Assembly (NCBI RefSeq): GCF_003185895.1
Contig: NZ_QHLY01000012.1
Coordinates: 62,001-126,000 of the forward strand
Length of the DNA stretch: 64,000 nucleotides
Source: Cryobacterium arcticum
GTDB taxonomy: Bacteria; Actinomycetota; Actinomycetes; Actinomycetales; Microbacteriaceae
Reading direction: 5' to 3'
Below, piece after piece: positions 53,999 to 63,310 of this stretch. The notes below the pieces were generated by a model, which did no database searches, was not told the origin of the DNA, and saw nothing but the letters and a program-made list of their open reading frames with translations. Both the position numbers and the translations under genes were made by a program. Each line of letters opens with the position of its first letter. Position 1 is the stretch's first letter.

Positions 53999-54517
53999 CT
54001 CTACGGCTGCACGCGCTTCGGATGCCCAGAGCGGCCGGTCGGTTGCGGATCCGATGCCGTGCAGCACGATCATGACCGCCCCGACGGTCACGTTATTGCG
54101 GATGGCGCCGTCGGCGGCCGCGCGACTCAGGAGGTCGGCGACCGTCGACTCGAGTTCCATCCCGCCGTCGGCCTGCACCGCCGGGTCCACGACGGCTGCG
54201 AGGCGGCGCGCGAGGCCGGCGTGCGCCACCACGTACTCAACGAAGCCGCGCAGGAGAGCGTCGAGGTTTTCCCCGGCGGACCGTGTCGGGTCGCGGGCCT
54301 GATCGCAGAGCGCGGCCACCTCTCCCTCGTACACTGCAGCGGTCAATGCCTCTCGCGTGGGGAAGTGCCGATAGAGCGTCCCCACTCCCACGCCGGCACG
54401 CGCCGCGAAGTCGTCGAAGCGCACCTGTTCGTCCCGATCGAATACGTCCCGAGCGGCGGCCACGATCGCGTCCCGGTTGCGGCGCGCATCCGCTCGCAGT
54501 GCTCGTACCTGGGCCAT
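53969..54517 (-). CDS. TetR-family transcriptional regulator
   Basis: 182 aa. HTH: RNRDAIVAAARDVFDRDEQVRFDDFAARAGVGVGTLYRHFPTREAL (residues about 11-57), then the ligand domain. A GAGAGG site 7 nt before the ATG at 54517 is preferred over starts 15 or 21 nt upstream. Divergent from the ketopantoate-reductase-like gene over two TGGAGAC inverted repeats, which it probably binds. Confidence 0.88.
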   Translation of the reverse strand: MAQVRALRADARRNRDAIVAAARDVFDRDEQVRFDDFAARAGVGVGTLYRHFPTREALTAAVYEGEVAALCDQARDPTRSAGENLDALLRGFVEYVVAHAGLARRLAAVVDPAVQADGGMELESTVADLLSRAAADGAIRNNVTVGAVMIVLHGIGSATDRPLWASEARAAVELLLAGLRTT

Positions 54518-54539
54518 GGTGAGACCTCTCATTGACAAG

Positions 54540-54554
54540 TGGAGACTGTCTCCA
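54540..54554. promoter_or_regulatory. TetR operator 1, TGGAGAC-T-GTCTCCA
   Basis: Perfect 7-1-7 inverted repeat between the divergent TetR and reductase genes. A second copy, with one mismatch, lies 27 bp away. Confidence 0.7.
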
Positions 54555-54566
54555 TATTCTCGTAAC

Positions 54567-54581
54567 TGGAGACAGGCTCCA
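54567..54581. promoter_or_regulatory. TetR operator 2, TGGAGAC-A-GGCTCCA
   Basis: Near-palindrome matching operator 1 except one arm base. It lies 20 bp before the ATG of the reductase gene at 54602, where binding would block transcription. Confidence 0.65.
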
Positions 54582-54601
54582 TGTTACCGAGGGAGACCGT
54601 C

Positions 54602-55525
54602 ATGCGCATTCTGATGTTTGGTCGTGGAGTAATCGCGACGATCTACGGTCGGGTTCTTGACGCCGCGGGGCACGACGTCGAGTTCTACGTGCGCCCGGGT
54701 CGGGCTGCGGAGTATGGGGACGAGGTGCAGCTGGATTGGATCGATGGGCGCCGTAAGCCGTTCGGCCGGCGGACACGTGAGTCGTTCCACCCGACGTTGC
54801 GAGAATCCATCGACCCGGGCGACGGCTTCGATCTGATCGTGCTTAGCGTCGGGCACCATCGTCTCGCAGAGGCGGCCGCGTTCCTCGCTCCCCGGCTGGG
54901 CACGGCGACGGTGTTGGTGTTCGGCAATCTCTGGAAGGAGCCGTTGGCCGCGGTCGCGCCGCTTCCGGCCGATCGACTCGTGTTCGGATTCCCGCAGGCG
55001 GGCGGCGGTTTTGGGGTCGACGGCGTGCTGTGGGGCGCGATGCTGCCAGCCGTCATCATCGGCACAATGGGCGCCTCACCGGCGCGGCGGGAACAGCAGG
55101 TGTTGACGGCCTTCCGGCAGGCCGGCATCGCCGTGAGGAAGGAGACAGACATGCGCGGGTGGCTATGGCTCCACTTCATCGCTGACGCCGGTATGTTCGC
55201 CCAGGCGATGCGGAGCGGGTCGCTGGCGAACATGATCGGCGACCGTCGAGCGTTCCGCGAGGCGTTCTTGGCGACTCGGGAGCTGCTGCCCGTTCTCGAG
55301 GCTCGGGGTGTCGACCTGCGACGGCACCGCGGCGCCCTGTTGCCGTACCGGCTGCCCTTCCTGGTCGCCACGGCGTCCGGATGGGCGACTTCATTGATCC
55401 CGATCGCTCAGAGAAGCCTCGCGGCGCATACGGATCCACACGCTCCGGAGGCCCGCGCCGTGCTCGAGGACACGCTGGACGAAGCACGCCGGCTCGGTAT
55501 TCCTACCCCGCGTCTCGAGCGGTGA
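54602..55525 (+). CDS. Ketopantoate reductase-family protein
   Basis: 307 aa. MRILMFGRGVIATIYGRVLDAAGHDVEFYVRPGRA is the NADPH-binding opening of the ApbA/PanE fold, with a conserved VFGFPQAGGGF and the helical C-domain (WLWLHFIADAGMFAQAMRSG). The classic GxGxxG is varied as GRGVIA, so it may not be a true PanE. Divergent from the TetR gene and probably under its control. Confidence 0.85.
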   Translation: MRILMFGRGVIATIYGRVLDAAGHDVEFYVRPGRAAEYGDEVQLDWIDGRRKPFGRRTRESFHPTLRESIDPGDGFDLIVLSVGHHRLAEAAAFLAPRLGTATVLVFGNLWKEPLAAVAPLPADRLVFGFPQAGGGFGVDGVLWGAMLPAVIIGTMGASPARREQQVLTAFRQAGIAVRKETDMRGWLWLHFIADAGMFAQAMRSGSLANMIGDRRAFREAFLATRELLPVLEARGVDLRRHRGALLPYRLPFLVATASGWATSLIPIAQRSLAAHTDPHAPEARAVLEDTLDEARRLGIPTPRLER

Positions 55526-55574
55526 ATTCTGCGGGTCTGGGCAGTCCTTCGCCGCATGGCGCGAGAATTGTTCC

Positions 55575-56309
55575 ATGGCACGCATTCTCATCACCGGTTC
55601 CACCGACGGGCTGGGCCGAGCAACGGCCGCGGCACTCCTCGACGACGGCCACGAGGTCATCCTGCACGCCCGCAACCCACACCGCGCCGCTGCCATCACC
55701 GTCCTGAGCTCCCGGGGAGCGGATCTGGTCATCGCCGACCAGGCCGACCGGCAGGCCGTGCTCGATGCTGCGGATGAGCTCAATGCCGGGCCGCCGATCG
55801 ACGCCGTCATCCACAACGCCGGCGTCATCTCGGGCGCGTCAGTTCTGCCAGTGAACGTGGTGGCGCCATATCTCTTCACCGCCCTGCTGCGCACCCCCAC
55901 CCGGCACGTCTATCTCAGCAGCGGTATGCACCGGGGAGGGTCGACGAACCTCCGTGGGCTCGACTGGGAGGGAGGCCGGGCGACGGCCGGCTACTCCGAC
56001 AGCAAACTCTTCGTGACTGCGCTCTCGGCCGCGATTGCCCACCGCTGGGCCCCGAGCATTCTGGCCAATGCCGTCGACCCCGGGTGGGTGCCGACCAAGA
56101 TGGGCGGCGCCGGGGCCCCAGACGACTTCGACCTGGGGCACCAGACCCAGGAGCGCCTGGCGACAGACACACGCCTAGAGATCAGTGGCGGCTATTGGCA
56201 CCACGGAGTGCGGCAGCAGCCCTCCCGGAGCGTGGACGACCCCGACTTTCAGGAGCGACTTCTTTCCGCCCTGGCCGATGCCACCGGCGTCGCCTTGCCC
56301 TCCCGGTAA
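55575..56309 (+). CDS. Short-chain dehydrogenase/reductase
   Basis: 244 aa. TGSTDGLGRATAAALL (residues 7-22), HNAGVISGAS, LSSGMHRGG and YSDSKLFVTAL with the catalytic Tyr and Lys, then DPGWVPTKMGG. It lies 49 bp after the reductase gene on the same strand and may be co-transcribed. Substrate unknown. Confidence 0.88.
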   Translation: MARILITGSTDGLGRATAAALLDDGHEVILHARNPHRAAAITVLSSRGADLVIADQADRQAVLDAADELNAGPPIDAVIHNAGVISGASVLPVNVVAPYLFTALLRTPTRHVYLSSGMHRGGSTNLRGLDWEGGRATAGYSDSKLFVTALSAAIAHRWAPSILANAVDPGWVPTKMGGAGAPDDFDLGHQTQERLATDTRLEISGGYWHHGVRQQPSRSVDDPDFQERLLSALADATGVALPSR

Positions 56310-56335
56310 CCAAGCCATCGTCTAATGTTCTTTTC

Positions 56336-57094
56336 ATGCAGATCATGCGTTCAATCGAGTCGATCAACCCGCGTTACCGGAGCGTTTTTACCCGATTGAC
56401 CGTGCATCACGTTGCGACGTTTGAGAACCTCCTGGATCTCATCCGCAACGAACAGGCTACACATCCGGACATATCGGTCTTCATCACTCTCGATGACCTC
56501 GGCCAGGCCCTTTACACAAGCATGCATGCCACAGAGAGCGACGAGTTGGAGATCGTCACCGATGACCTCGACTTCCTGGGCGATACGCGGGCCGAGGAAG
56601 CGCGCGAGCTGCGGCAATTCGCGCACACCTCGGCGCAGCTGGCCGCACCCGGACTTCGACGCACGTGGGCAGATCTGCGCGGCACCCGAGAGGGCACGGC
56701 GGAGACCGTCGACGCGCTGGTCGCCATGAACGACAACCCTGTCGAGGTCCTCGACGACGTGATCCTCGTGATGCATGTGCCGGCCGACGATGAGACGGCG
56801 GCGATCGCCGCCGTACCCAACGGGTACTTCAGTGACGACTGGAACATCTTTGAGAACCACGCCGTCGCACAGCATCTGGCGAACGGATACGGATATCGCC
56901 CGCTCGGGATCGGCGCCTCCTGGATCGGGTTCGTGCGGGAGGCGCCCTTGGCAGCTCCGGACGCCAAGCGGCTCGTCGCCGACCTGACGGAAATCTATGG
57001 TGCTCCGGAGGCCCCAGGCTGGGAGAGCCTCGGTGCCGTTCTGACCCGCCAGGCCACGCTCTTCTTGGGATACACGGATGGCTTCGAGGAGTAG
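56336..57094 (+). CDS. Unrecognised protein
   Basis: 252 aa, soluble and acidic. Features include an N-terminal RYRSVFTRLTVHHVATFENLLDLI, an acidic middle DDLDFLGDTRAEEARELRQFAHT, and a C-terminal GYFSDDWNIFENHAVAQHLANGYGYRPLGIGASWIGF. No family recognised. The ATG at 56336 or one 9 nt later could start it. It overlaps the next gene by 17 bp, so the two are likely co-expressed and perhaps functionally linked. Confidence 0.7.
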   Translation: MQIMRSIESINPRYRSVFTRLTVHHVATFENLLDLIRNEQATHPDISVFITLDDLGQALYTSMHATESDELEIVTDDLDFLGDTRAEEARELRQFAHTSAQLAAPGLRRTWADLRGTREGTAETVDALVAMNDNPVEVLDDVILVMHVPADDETAAIAAVPNGYFSDDWNIFENHAVAQHLANGYGYRPLGIGASWIGFVREAPLAAPDAKRLVADLTEIYGAPEAPGWESLGAVLTRQATLFLGYTDGFEE

Positions 57095-57692
57095 CTTCAG
57101 CCCGATCACAGAGAAACGGCGGTTGCTGTGGTGGCTCGCCGGAGCCTGCCTGGCGGGGAGCTCGGTGATCTGGGCGCTGTGGGTCGTGCCCGTATCGGCG
57201 TCGGTGGCCGAGGCTCGCCCGACTGCGCTCGGTGAAAGCATCGATCTGTCAGGCACCGACGGCTCTGGCGTATGGGCGACGGGATCTGCAGCGCTCCTCG
57301 GCCTGGTGCAGTGCCGAGCGGAGACTGTCGACGGGCGCACATTGGCAACTCGAGCCGTGCCCTCACCGGGCTGGGACGACACGCTGTGGTGGATGACGCC
57401 GCGCGAGTCGTATACACCGCTGTTCAGCGTCGAAGACTCCGACGGCGTTGCCGCCTCGATCACCTGTGCGTCGCGGCTGGCCGACTACGAGGGAGACTTT
57501 CTCGTGGCCGACGACGTCTCCGGCGGGGGCAGCGCGGTCGGTCTCGGTCGCGGGGGAAACATCGACTATCCCGTCGGTACGCTTCTGGCGCTCGGCGCCG
57601 TCATGGGCCCCCTATTCGGCGTCGCGTTGACCGTGACGCTCATCCTTCAGGGAGTCCGGTCGCGCCTGCGACGCCGCACACCCGTCGGGTGA
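57078..57692 (+). CDS. Hypothetical membrane protein
   Basis: 204 aa. A membrane span near residues 15-38 (LLWWLAGACLAGSSVIWALWV) and another near 165-190 (VGTLLALGAVMGPLFGVALTVTLILQ) bracket an extracytoplasmic domain of about 120 residues containing two cysteines (VQC and ITC). Signal anchor topology. Overlap with the previous unrecognised gene suggests one unit. No family recognised. Confidence 0.7.
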   Translation: MASRSSFSPITEKRRLLWWLAGACLAGSSVIWALWVVPVSASVAEARPTALGESIDLSGTDGSGVWATGSAALLGLVQCRAETVDGRTLATRAVPSPGWDDTLWWMTPRESYTPLFSVEDSDGVAASITCASRLADYEGDFLVADDVSGGGSAVGLGRGGNIDYPVGTLLALGAVMGPLFGVALTVTLILQGVRSRLRRRTPVG

Positions 57693-57736
57693 GTGCGACG
57701 CCGCGACTTGGCTGGGCTGCCGGGCGCCGACAGTCG

Positions 57737-58561
57737 TCACGGCTCCCGCCGGGCGGTGCGCCACAGCCCGAATGCGAGCGGCACCGCGAGCCAGACCACG
57801 AGGGACACGGCCAGGCGCGGCCAGTCGGCGGCGGTCATCGCCCCCATCATCAGCACGTTGAGGGTCTGGTTCACGTCGAGCCACTCCGCTGGACCGCGCA
57901 ACGACTCGATGGTGAGGGTCAGCACCGTCCACACGGTGGGCAGCGCGAGATAGGCCACGATCGCCACGGGCGTGCTCAGGAACGCGAGCCCGGACGCGAC
58001 ACCCTGCCAGACGAGCAGCACGAGCGCCAGCGCGCTGCCGCCCACGATGCCCCAGTCGAGCGCCCATGATCCGTCGCCGCCCAGCCACACGATTCCCACG
58101 AGATTGAGCAGGGCACTGACCATAAAGGTCACCGCCATCACGATGAGCCCCAGCGCGCCCGCCGAGGCCAGCTTCGCGAGATTCACCCGGGTGCGGCGGG
58201 GTTCCAGGGTGAACGTCGTCAGCGCCGTGCGCGCCGACCACTCGCTCGTGGCGGCCATCACGCCGATCAACGGCAGCAGCAACAACTGCCCGAGCGACGC
58301 CGACTGGCTGAGCGTCGTCCAGGTGAGGGCCGCCGCATCCGCGGTGAACAGAGTGAGTGCGATGAACCCGCAATTCACCAGGGCGATCGCCACGAGAAGC
58401 CACACGCCGGCCCGGGTGTCGAGCTGCTTGCGCAACTCGACCCGGCAGAGCCGCAGAAACGGGATGCCGCCCGCAGCGGTGCGAGGGCCGGCCGACTGCC
58501 CTGCGGGCGGCGCGTCGATGACCGTACCAACGGCCTGGTGGGTACTGCGATACGCGCTCAT
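57737..58561 (-). CDS. ABC-2-type transporter permease
   Basis: 274 aa. LCRVELRKQLDTRAGVWLLVAIALVNC is the cytoplasmic lead and first span; about six membrane segments follow, ending LVVWLAVPLAFGLWR. It pairs with the ATPase at 58558, whose stop overlaps its start by 4 nt. Export of a lipid, peptide or antibiotic is likely. Confidence 0.85.
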   Translation of the reverse strand: MSAYRSTHQAVGTVIDAPPAGQSAGPRTAAGGIPFLRLCRVELRKQLDTRAGVWLLVAIALVNCGFIALTLFTADAAALTWTTLSQSASLGQLLLLPLIGVMAATSEWSARTALTTFTLEPRRTRVNLAKLASAGALGLIVMAVTFMVSALLNLVGIVWLGGDGSWALDWGIVGGSALALVLLVWQGVASGLAFLSTPVAIVAYLALPTVWTVLTLTIESLRGPAEWLDVNQTLNVLMMGAMTAADWPRLAVSLVVWLAVPLAFGLWRTARREP

Positions 58562-59454
58562 GCGGAGACATCCTCTCGCCCGTGCTGGGCGGTCATGGTG
58601 AAGAACAGTTCTTCCAGGCCGGCGTTCGCGGCCGGACGGAGATCGGTCACGACAATCGCCGCGCCGAGGGCGATCCGCCCGACGTCATCGACCGTGGCGG
58701 ATGTGGTGAGCCCGGCGCCCGTGGCGGCTACATCGAACCCGGCCGCGATCAGGGCCGCGCCGAGGCGGTCGTCGTCGAGGCTCTGCACCTGGGTTCCCGG
58801 CACGGCGAGCAGCTCGGCGGCGCTGCCGTGGGCGAGCACCCGTCCCTGGCCGATGATGACCAAGTCGTCGGCCACCGCCTCCACCTCGAGCAGCAGGTGA
58901 GAGGACAGCAGTACGGTGCCGCCCGCGGCGGCAAACGACGTGAGCAGGCCACGCATCCAGCGGATGCCGGCCGGGTCGAGGCCGTTTGCGGGTTCGTCGA
59001 GGATCAGCACCTGCGGGTCGCCGAGCAGCGCGGCGGCTAGCCCTAACCGTTGCCGCATGCCCAGGGAATAGCCGCGGATGCGGCTGCCGCCCTCGCTCGG
59101 AGTGAGGCCGACGAGCTCGAGCACCTCCTCCACCCGGCGAGCGGGCAGCTTCATCACCTGTGCGGAGATCGAGAGCGATTCCCGACCCGTGCGCCCGTTG
59201 TGCTGGGCGGCGGCGTCGAGCAGCACGCCCACGTGCCGGCCGGGATTCTCCAGGGCGCGGAACGGCACGCCGAGCACGGTGCTGTTGCCGGAGGTGGGCG
59301 AGGCTAGGCCGCACAGCATGCGCATGGTGGTGGACTTGCCGGCCCCGTTGGGGCCGAGGAACCCGGTGATGCGTCCGGGCGAGGCGGTGAACGACACGTC
59401 GTCGACGGCGACCCGGGAGCGGTATCGCTTGGTGAGGTGTTCTGCGGTGATCAT
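58558..59454 (-). CDS. ABC transporter ATP-binding protein
   Basis: 298 aa. Walker A GPNGAGKST (residues about 34-42), signature YSLGMRQRLGLA, Walker B VLILDEPANGLDP, then SSHLLLEVEAVAD. C-terminal extension of the DrrA/BcrA type. The frame stays open far upstream, but the start is at the ATG before ITAEHL, or one 9 nt earlier. The pair is divergent from the NarL-type two-component system at 59584, probably its regulator, as in antibiotic-sensing modules. Confidence 0.92.
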   Translation of the reverse strand: MITAEHLTKRYRSRVAVDDVSFTASPGRITGFLGPNGAGKSTTMRMLCGLASPTSGNSTVLGVPFRALENPGRHVGVLLDAAAQHNGRTGRESLSISAQVMKLPARRVEEVLELVGLTPSEGGSRIRGYSLGMRQRLGLAAALLGDPQVLILDEPANGLDPAGIRWMRGLLTSFAAAGGTVLLSSHLLLEVEAVADDLVIIGQGRVLAHGSAAELLAVPGTQVQSLDDDRLGAALIAAGFDVAATGAGLTTSATVDDVGRIALGAAIVVTDLRPAANAGLEELFFTMTAQHGREDVSA

Positions 59455-59583
59455 GTGTTCCATGGTTGCGGCGGGCCGTTTCGAGCGAATCGCGCTCCCG
59501 TCTCGGCCGTCTCCACCTTTAGTCGGAGACGAAAGGACCGAAGGGTGAATGGATGCTGAGGGCGCGCCGCATACGCTGGACAG

Positions 59584-60909
59584 GTGACCGCCAGGCTGAG
59601 TACCGCCCCACCCGACCGTGTCGTGCCGACGCCGGCACCCCGGTTGCGGCCCTGGTCGCGCCTCTGGCGCTACCTCGTGGCCGTGGGCCTCGGACTGGTG
59701 GTGCTGTTCGGCAACCTGACGGAACTCCTCGGCCAGGACCCCGCCGCGCTCTCGGAGGAAGCGAACGTCGTCATCGGCGGCTTCGTGCTGCTCGACCTGC
59801 TGCTCGGCGTGGTCGCCGTGTGCCTGCTGTCGCTTCGCCGCCGGTTTCCCGTGCTGACCGCGGTGCTCACCGCCTGCCTGTCGGCCATCTCGGTGTTCGC
59901 GGTGGGATCGGCGGCCTTGGCCATCGTGTCGATGAGCACCCGCCGACGCTGGAAGCCGGTGGTGGCGGTCGGCTTCGTCTGGGTCGCCGCAACCGCGTTC
60001 TACGAGCTGGTCCTTCGGCCAAGCATTCCCGGCATGATGGTCGATTCCGCGCTCAGCTGGGCATCCGGCGGGCTGGCCATCGCGATCTATGCGATCTGCG
60101 CCACCACCGGGTTCTACATCGGAGCGCGCCGCGACCTCCTGGCCTCGCTGCGCGATCGGGCCGAGACCGCCGAACGCGAGCAGGCGCTGCGCGAAGAGTC
60201 GGCGCGGGAATCCGAGCGCACCCGCATCGCCCGGGAGATGCACGACGTGCTGGCGCACCACATCTCGCTGCTCTCCCTGCACGCCGGCGTGCTCACCTAC
60301 CGCACCGATCTGACCCGGCAAGAAACGGTGGATGCGGCCACGATCATTCAGAGCAACGCCCAACTCGCGCTGACCGAGCTGCGGCAGATTCTCGGGGTGC
60401 TGCGCAGCCGAGACGGCGAGGGGGCCGGCGACGGCTCCGGCCTCGCCGAGCCGCCTCAGCCCACGCTCGCCGAGCTGCCCGCCCTACTCGCTGATTCTCG
60501 GGAGGGCGGAATGCGTGTGTCCCTTGACGCGAGCGGGCTCGGTGACGAGGCGATGACGATTGCCGGCGCTGACCGCGCGGTCTCCGCGCCGGAGGGCGGC
60601 CGGGCGGAATTCGAGGGGCTGTCCGAGTCGGTTTCCCGCGCTGCCTATCGCATCATCCAGGAGGCCCTCACGAACGCACGCAAGCACGCGGCCGGCGCCC
60701 CCGTCACTCTGGAGATCGACCGGCGCGGCGGCGAGCTGCTCGTCGCGGTGCGGAATCCGCTGCGCGGATCCCCGGCTGTGTCGAGCATGAGCAGCGGCAT
60801 GGGGCTGACCGGTCTGCGGGAACGGGCCGAGCTCGCTGGCGGAAGCCTCGCTCACGGTGCCGACCGTGACGGTGGATTCATCGTGACCGCGAGATTGCCG
60901 TGGCAGTGA
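59584..60909 (+). CDS. Membrane histidine kinase (NarL type)
   Basis: 441 aa. About four to five membrane segments in residues 25-165 with very short periplasmic loops, then HisKA_3 with the phosphohistidine in REMHDVLAHHISLLSLHAG and an HATPase with EALTNARKHA and GMGLTGLRERAEL. The lack of an extracytoplasmic domain suggests intramembrane sensing, as in DesK- or BceS-like kinases. GTG start. It overlaps the response regulator start by 10 bp. Confidence 0.9.
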   Translation: MTARLSTAPPDRVVPTPAPRLRPWSRLWRYLVAVGLGLVVLFGNLTELLGQDPAALSEEANVVIGGFVLLDLLLGVVAVCLLSLRRRFPVLTAVLTACLSAISVFAVGSAALAIVSMSTRRRWKPVVAVGFVWVAATAFYELVLRPSIPGMMVDSALSWASGGLAIAIYAICATTGFYIGARRDLLASLRDRAETAEREQALREESARESERTRIAREMHDVLAHHISLLSLHAGVLTYRTDLTRQETVDAATIIQSNAQLALTELRQILGVLRSRDGEGAGDGSGLAEPPQPTLAELPALLADSREGGMRVSLDASGLGDEAMTIAGADRAVSAPEGGRAEFEGLSESVSRAAYRIIQEALTNARKHAAGAPVTLEIDRRGGELLVAVRNPLRGSPAVSSMSSGMGLTGLRERAELAGGSLAHGADRDGGFIVTARLPWQ

Positions 60910-61562
60910 GCATCCGTGTTGCGATCGTCGACGACGACGCCCTGGTGCGGGCTGGCCTCCGCATGATTCTCGGGGGGGACCCGTCGATTGAAATAGTCGG
61001 GGAGGCTGCCGACGGCCGGGAGGCCCTGGACCTTATCGCGCGGGTCAGCCCGCATGTGGTGCTTATGGACATCCGGATGCCTCGACTGGACGGACTCGAG
61101 ACCACCCAGACACTCACCGCGCGCGGCGACGGAGCTCGGGTGATCGTGCTGACGACCTTTGACACCGACGAGCTTGTGCTCACAGCCCTGCGGCACGGCG
61201 CCGTGGGATTTCTGCTGAAGGACACCCCGCCGGCCGACATCGTCGACGCGGTGCGCCGGGTCGCAGCTGGTGAGTCGACTCTGTCACCCAGTGTGACGGC
61301 GCAACTGATCGCCACCGTGACCAGCGGCGACGGCGGGCGACGGCGGCGCGCAAGTGTGTTGCTGGGTCGGCTGACCGAGCGGGAGCGCGAGGTGGCCGTC
61401 TCGGTCGGGCACGGCCTGTCGAACGCTGAAATCGCGGCTCAACTGTTCATGGGCGTCGCGACGGTCAAGACGCACGTCGGTCACGTCTTCGCCAAGCTCG
61501 AAGTGACGAACCGGGTGCAGGTCGCGCGCACTGTGCACGACGCGGGATTGACGGGGGAGTAG
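60900..61562 (+). CDS. NarL/FixJ-family response regulator
   Basis: 220 aa. Receiver with VDDDALVRAGL, phospho-Asp in VLMDIRMPRLDG, lysine in LLKDTPP; LuxR HTH with LTEREREVAVSVGHGLSNAEIAAQLFMGVATVKTHVGHVFAKL. The GTG start overlaps the kinase gene. It probably activates the divergent ABC-2 exporter. Confidence 0.92.
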   Translation: MAVSIRVAIVDDDALVRAGLRMILGGDPSIEIVGEAADGREALDLIARVSPHVVLMDIRMPRLDGLETTQTLTARGDGARVIVLTTFDTDELVLTALRHGAVGFLLKDTPPADIVDAVRRVAAGESTLSPSVTAQLIATVTSGDGGRRRRASVLLGRLTEREREVAVSVGHGLSNAEIAAQLFMGVATVKTHVGHVFAKLEVTNRVQVARTVHDAGLTGE

Positions 61563-61719
61563 GGTCCTGCACGGCGGGGCCCGTCAGACCCGGCCAGCTC
61601 TCGTCAGCCGCGGCCGGCCAGCCGATCAGGCACGATCCACGACGGCCTCGACTCGGGCGTGTTCGTCAGTGCAGAAAGCATCGCACCGGCTGCCGAGAGA
61701 CTGGTCATTGATTTCGCCA

Positions 61720-61757
61720 AGAGAGTCGCTCCTGAAGAACCTCAGGAGCGACTCTCT
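61720..61757. terminator. Bidirectional terminator hairpin
   Basis: AGAGAGTCGCTCCTGA and its exact complement TCAGGAGCGACTCTCT form a 16-bp stem with a 6-nt loop. It lies between the convergent response regulator and citrate transporter genes. No strong T-run, but the stem is long and perfect. Confidence 0.8.
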
Positions 61758-61793
61758 GTTGGTGGGTGTGGGTATGCGGATTGACAGCTGCGC

Positions 61794-63293
61794 CTAGCCG
61801 AACGGCACGGCGCCGACCAGCACGCCGACGAGCAGCATCACCAGCGAGACCACGCAGGCCCGCCAGAGCACCTTCTTGTGGTGGTCGCCCAGGTTCACGT
61901 TGGCAAGTGAGACCAGCAACAGAATCGCGGGTACCAGCGGGCTCTGCAGGTGCACGGGCTGACCGATGATCGAGGCGCGGGCCATCTCCACCGGGTCGAT
62001 GCCGTAGGTCGCCGCGCTCTCGGCGAGCACGGGGAGGATGCCGAAGTAGAACGCGTCGTTGGACATGAAGAAGGTCATCGGAATGGAGAGCACTCCGGTG
62101 ATGACCGCGAGGTATTCACCCATCGATGACGGCACGACCTGCACCACCCAGTCGGCCATGGCCGTGACCATGCCGGTGCCGTTCAGCACGCCGACGAGCA
62201 CGCCGGCGGCGAGCACCATCGAGACGACGCCGACGATGCTGGGGGCGTGCGCCACGATCTCGTCGGCCTGGCTGCGGAGCTTCGGAAAGTTGATCGCGAG
62301 GGCCACTGCCGTGCCGACCATGAAGATGTAAGGCAGCGGCATGATGTCCAGCACGAGCAGCACCATGACGGTGAGCGTCAGCGCGAGGTTCACCCAGATC
62401 AGCTTGGGTCGCAGGGTCGGCCGATCCGCGCTCAGCATGGTGTCGGCCATCATCGTGTCGCGTTCGTCTTCCAACGTCAGCTGCTGGGCGAGCGTTGCCT
62501 GGCCCGCCGGCATCCGCTGGCCCGGGCGCACCGTGAGAATACCGGTGGTGTCGAGCGTTGCGGCGGCTCCCGGCCGCACATCGGTGCCGCGCACGACGCG
62601 GTTGCCGCCGAAGATCCCGCGCCAGAAACCCGGCGCCGACGGTGCAGCATCCGCCAGCGCGGCGGGGGAGTACTCGAGCGAGCCGATGCGCTTGCGCTCG
62701 GCCAGGCCGAGGAACCAGGCGAAGGCCAGGGCGATGATGAGGCCGGTTGCGAGCGAGGGCAGCATCGGCACGAAGATATCGGTGGGTGAGACGCCGAGCG
62801 CCGACGCGGCCCGCACGGTGGGGCCGCCCCACGGCACGATGTTGAGGGTGCCGTTCATCAGGCCGGCCACGCAGGTGAGCACCACCGGGCTCATGCCCAT
62901 CCGCAGGTAGATCGGCAGCATCGCCGAGGTCGTGATGATGAAGGTCGTCGAACCGTCGCCGTCGAGCGACACCGCCCCGGCGAGGATCGCCGTGCCCAGC
63001 ACCACCTTGGCCGGGTCGTTGCCGAGGAACCGGGTGATCAGCCGGATGAGGGGATCGAACAGCCCGACGTCGATCATGATGCCGAAGAACATGATCGCGA
63101 ACATGAGCAGCGCCGCCGTTGGGGCGAGATCCCCGATCGACTCGATGATCATGTCGCCGAGGCCCAGGCCGGCACCGGCGAAGAGGCCGAAGATGGTGGG
63201 AACGAGGATGAGGGCGACCATTGGCGTGAGCCGCCTGGTCATGATGAGCACCATGAAGGTGAGGATCATGGTGAATCCGAGAATGACGAGCAC
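61794..63293 (-). CDS. CitMHS-family citrate/metal transporter
   Basis: 499 aa with about 12 spans. LILVPTIFGLFAGAGLGLGDMI, MFGIMIDVGLFDPLIRLITRFLGNDP and SLDGDGSTTFIITTSAMLP are signature blocks of the CitMHS (Mg-citrate:H+) symporters, and NIVPWGGPTVRAASALG follows. A hydrophilic loop of about 70 residues at 215-290 is present. It is divergent from a CitA-like kinase, as in many citrate-utilisation loci. Three 17-bp tandem repeats lie 18 bp upstream. Confidence 0.9.
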   Translation of the reverse strand: MLVILGFTMILTFMVLIMTRRLTPMVALILVPTIFGLFAGAGLGLGDMIIESIGDLAPTAALLMFAIMFFGIMIDVGLFDPLIRLITRFLGNDPAKVVLGTAILAGAVSLDGDGSTTFIITTSAMLPIYLRMGMSPVVLTCVAGLMNGTLNIVPWGGPTVRAASALGVSPTDIFVPMLPSLATGLIIALAFAWFLGLAERKRIGSLEYSPAALADAAPSAPGFWRGIFGGNRVVRGTDVRPGAAATLDTTGILTVRPGQRMPAGQATLAQQLTLEDERDTMMADTMLSADRPTLRPKLIWVNLALTLTVMVLLVLDIMPLPYIFMVGTAVALAINFPKLRSQADEIVAHAPSIVGVVSMVLAAGVLVGVLNGTGMVTAMADWVVQVVPSSMGEYLAVITGVLSIPMTFFMSNDAFYFGILPVLAESAATYGIDPVEMARASIIGQPVHLQSPLVPAILLLVSLANVNLGDHHKKVLWRACVVSLVMLLVGVLVGAVPFG

Positions 63294-63310
63294 ATCGACT
63301 CCTTTGTCTC

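Noticed and set aside
58558..60363. 601-codon version of the ABC ATPase
   Set aside because: The extra N-terminal 300 residues are antisense to the histidine kinase and have no domain likeness.
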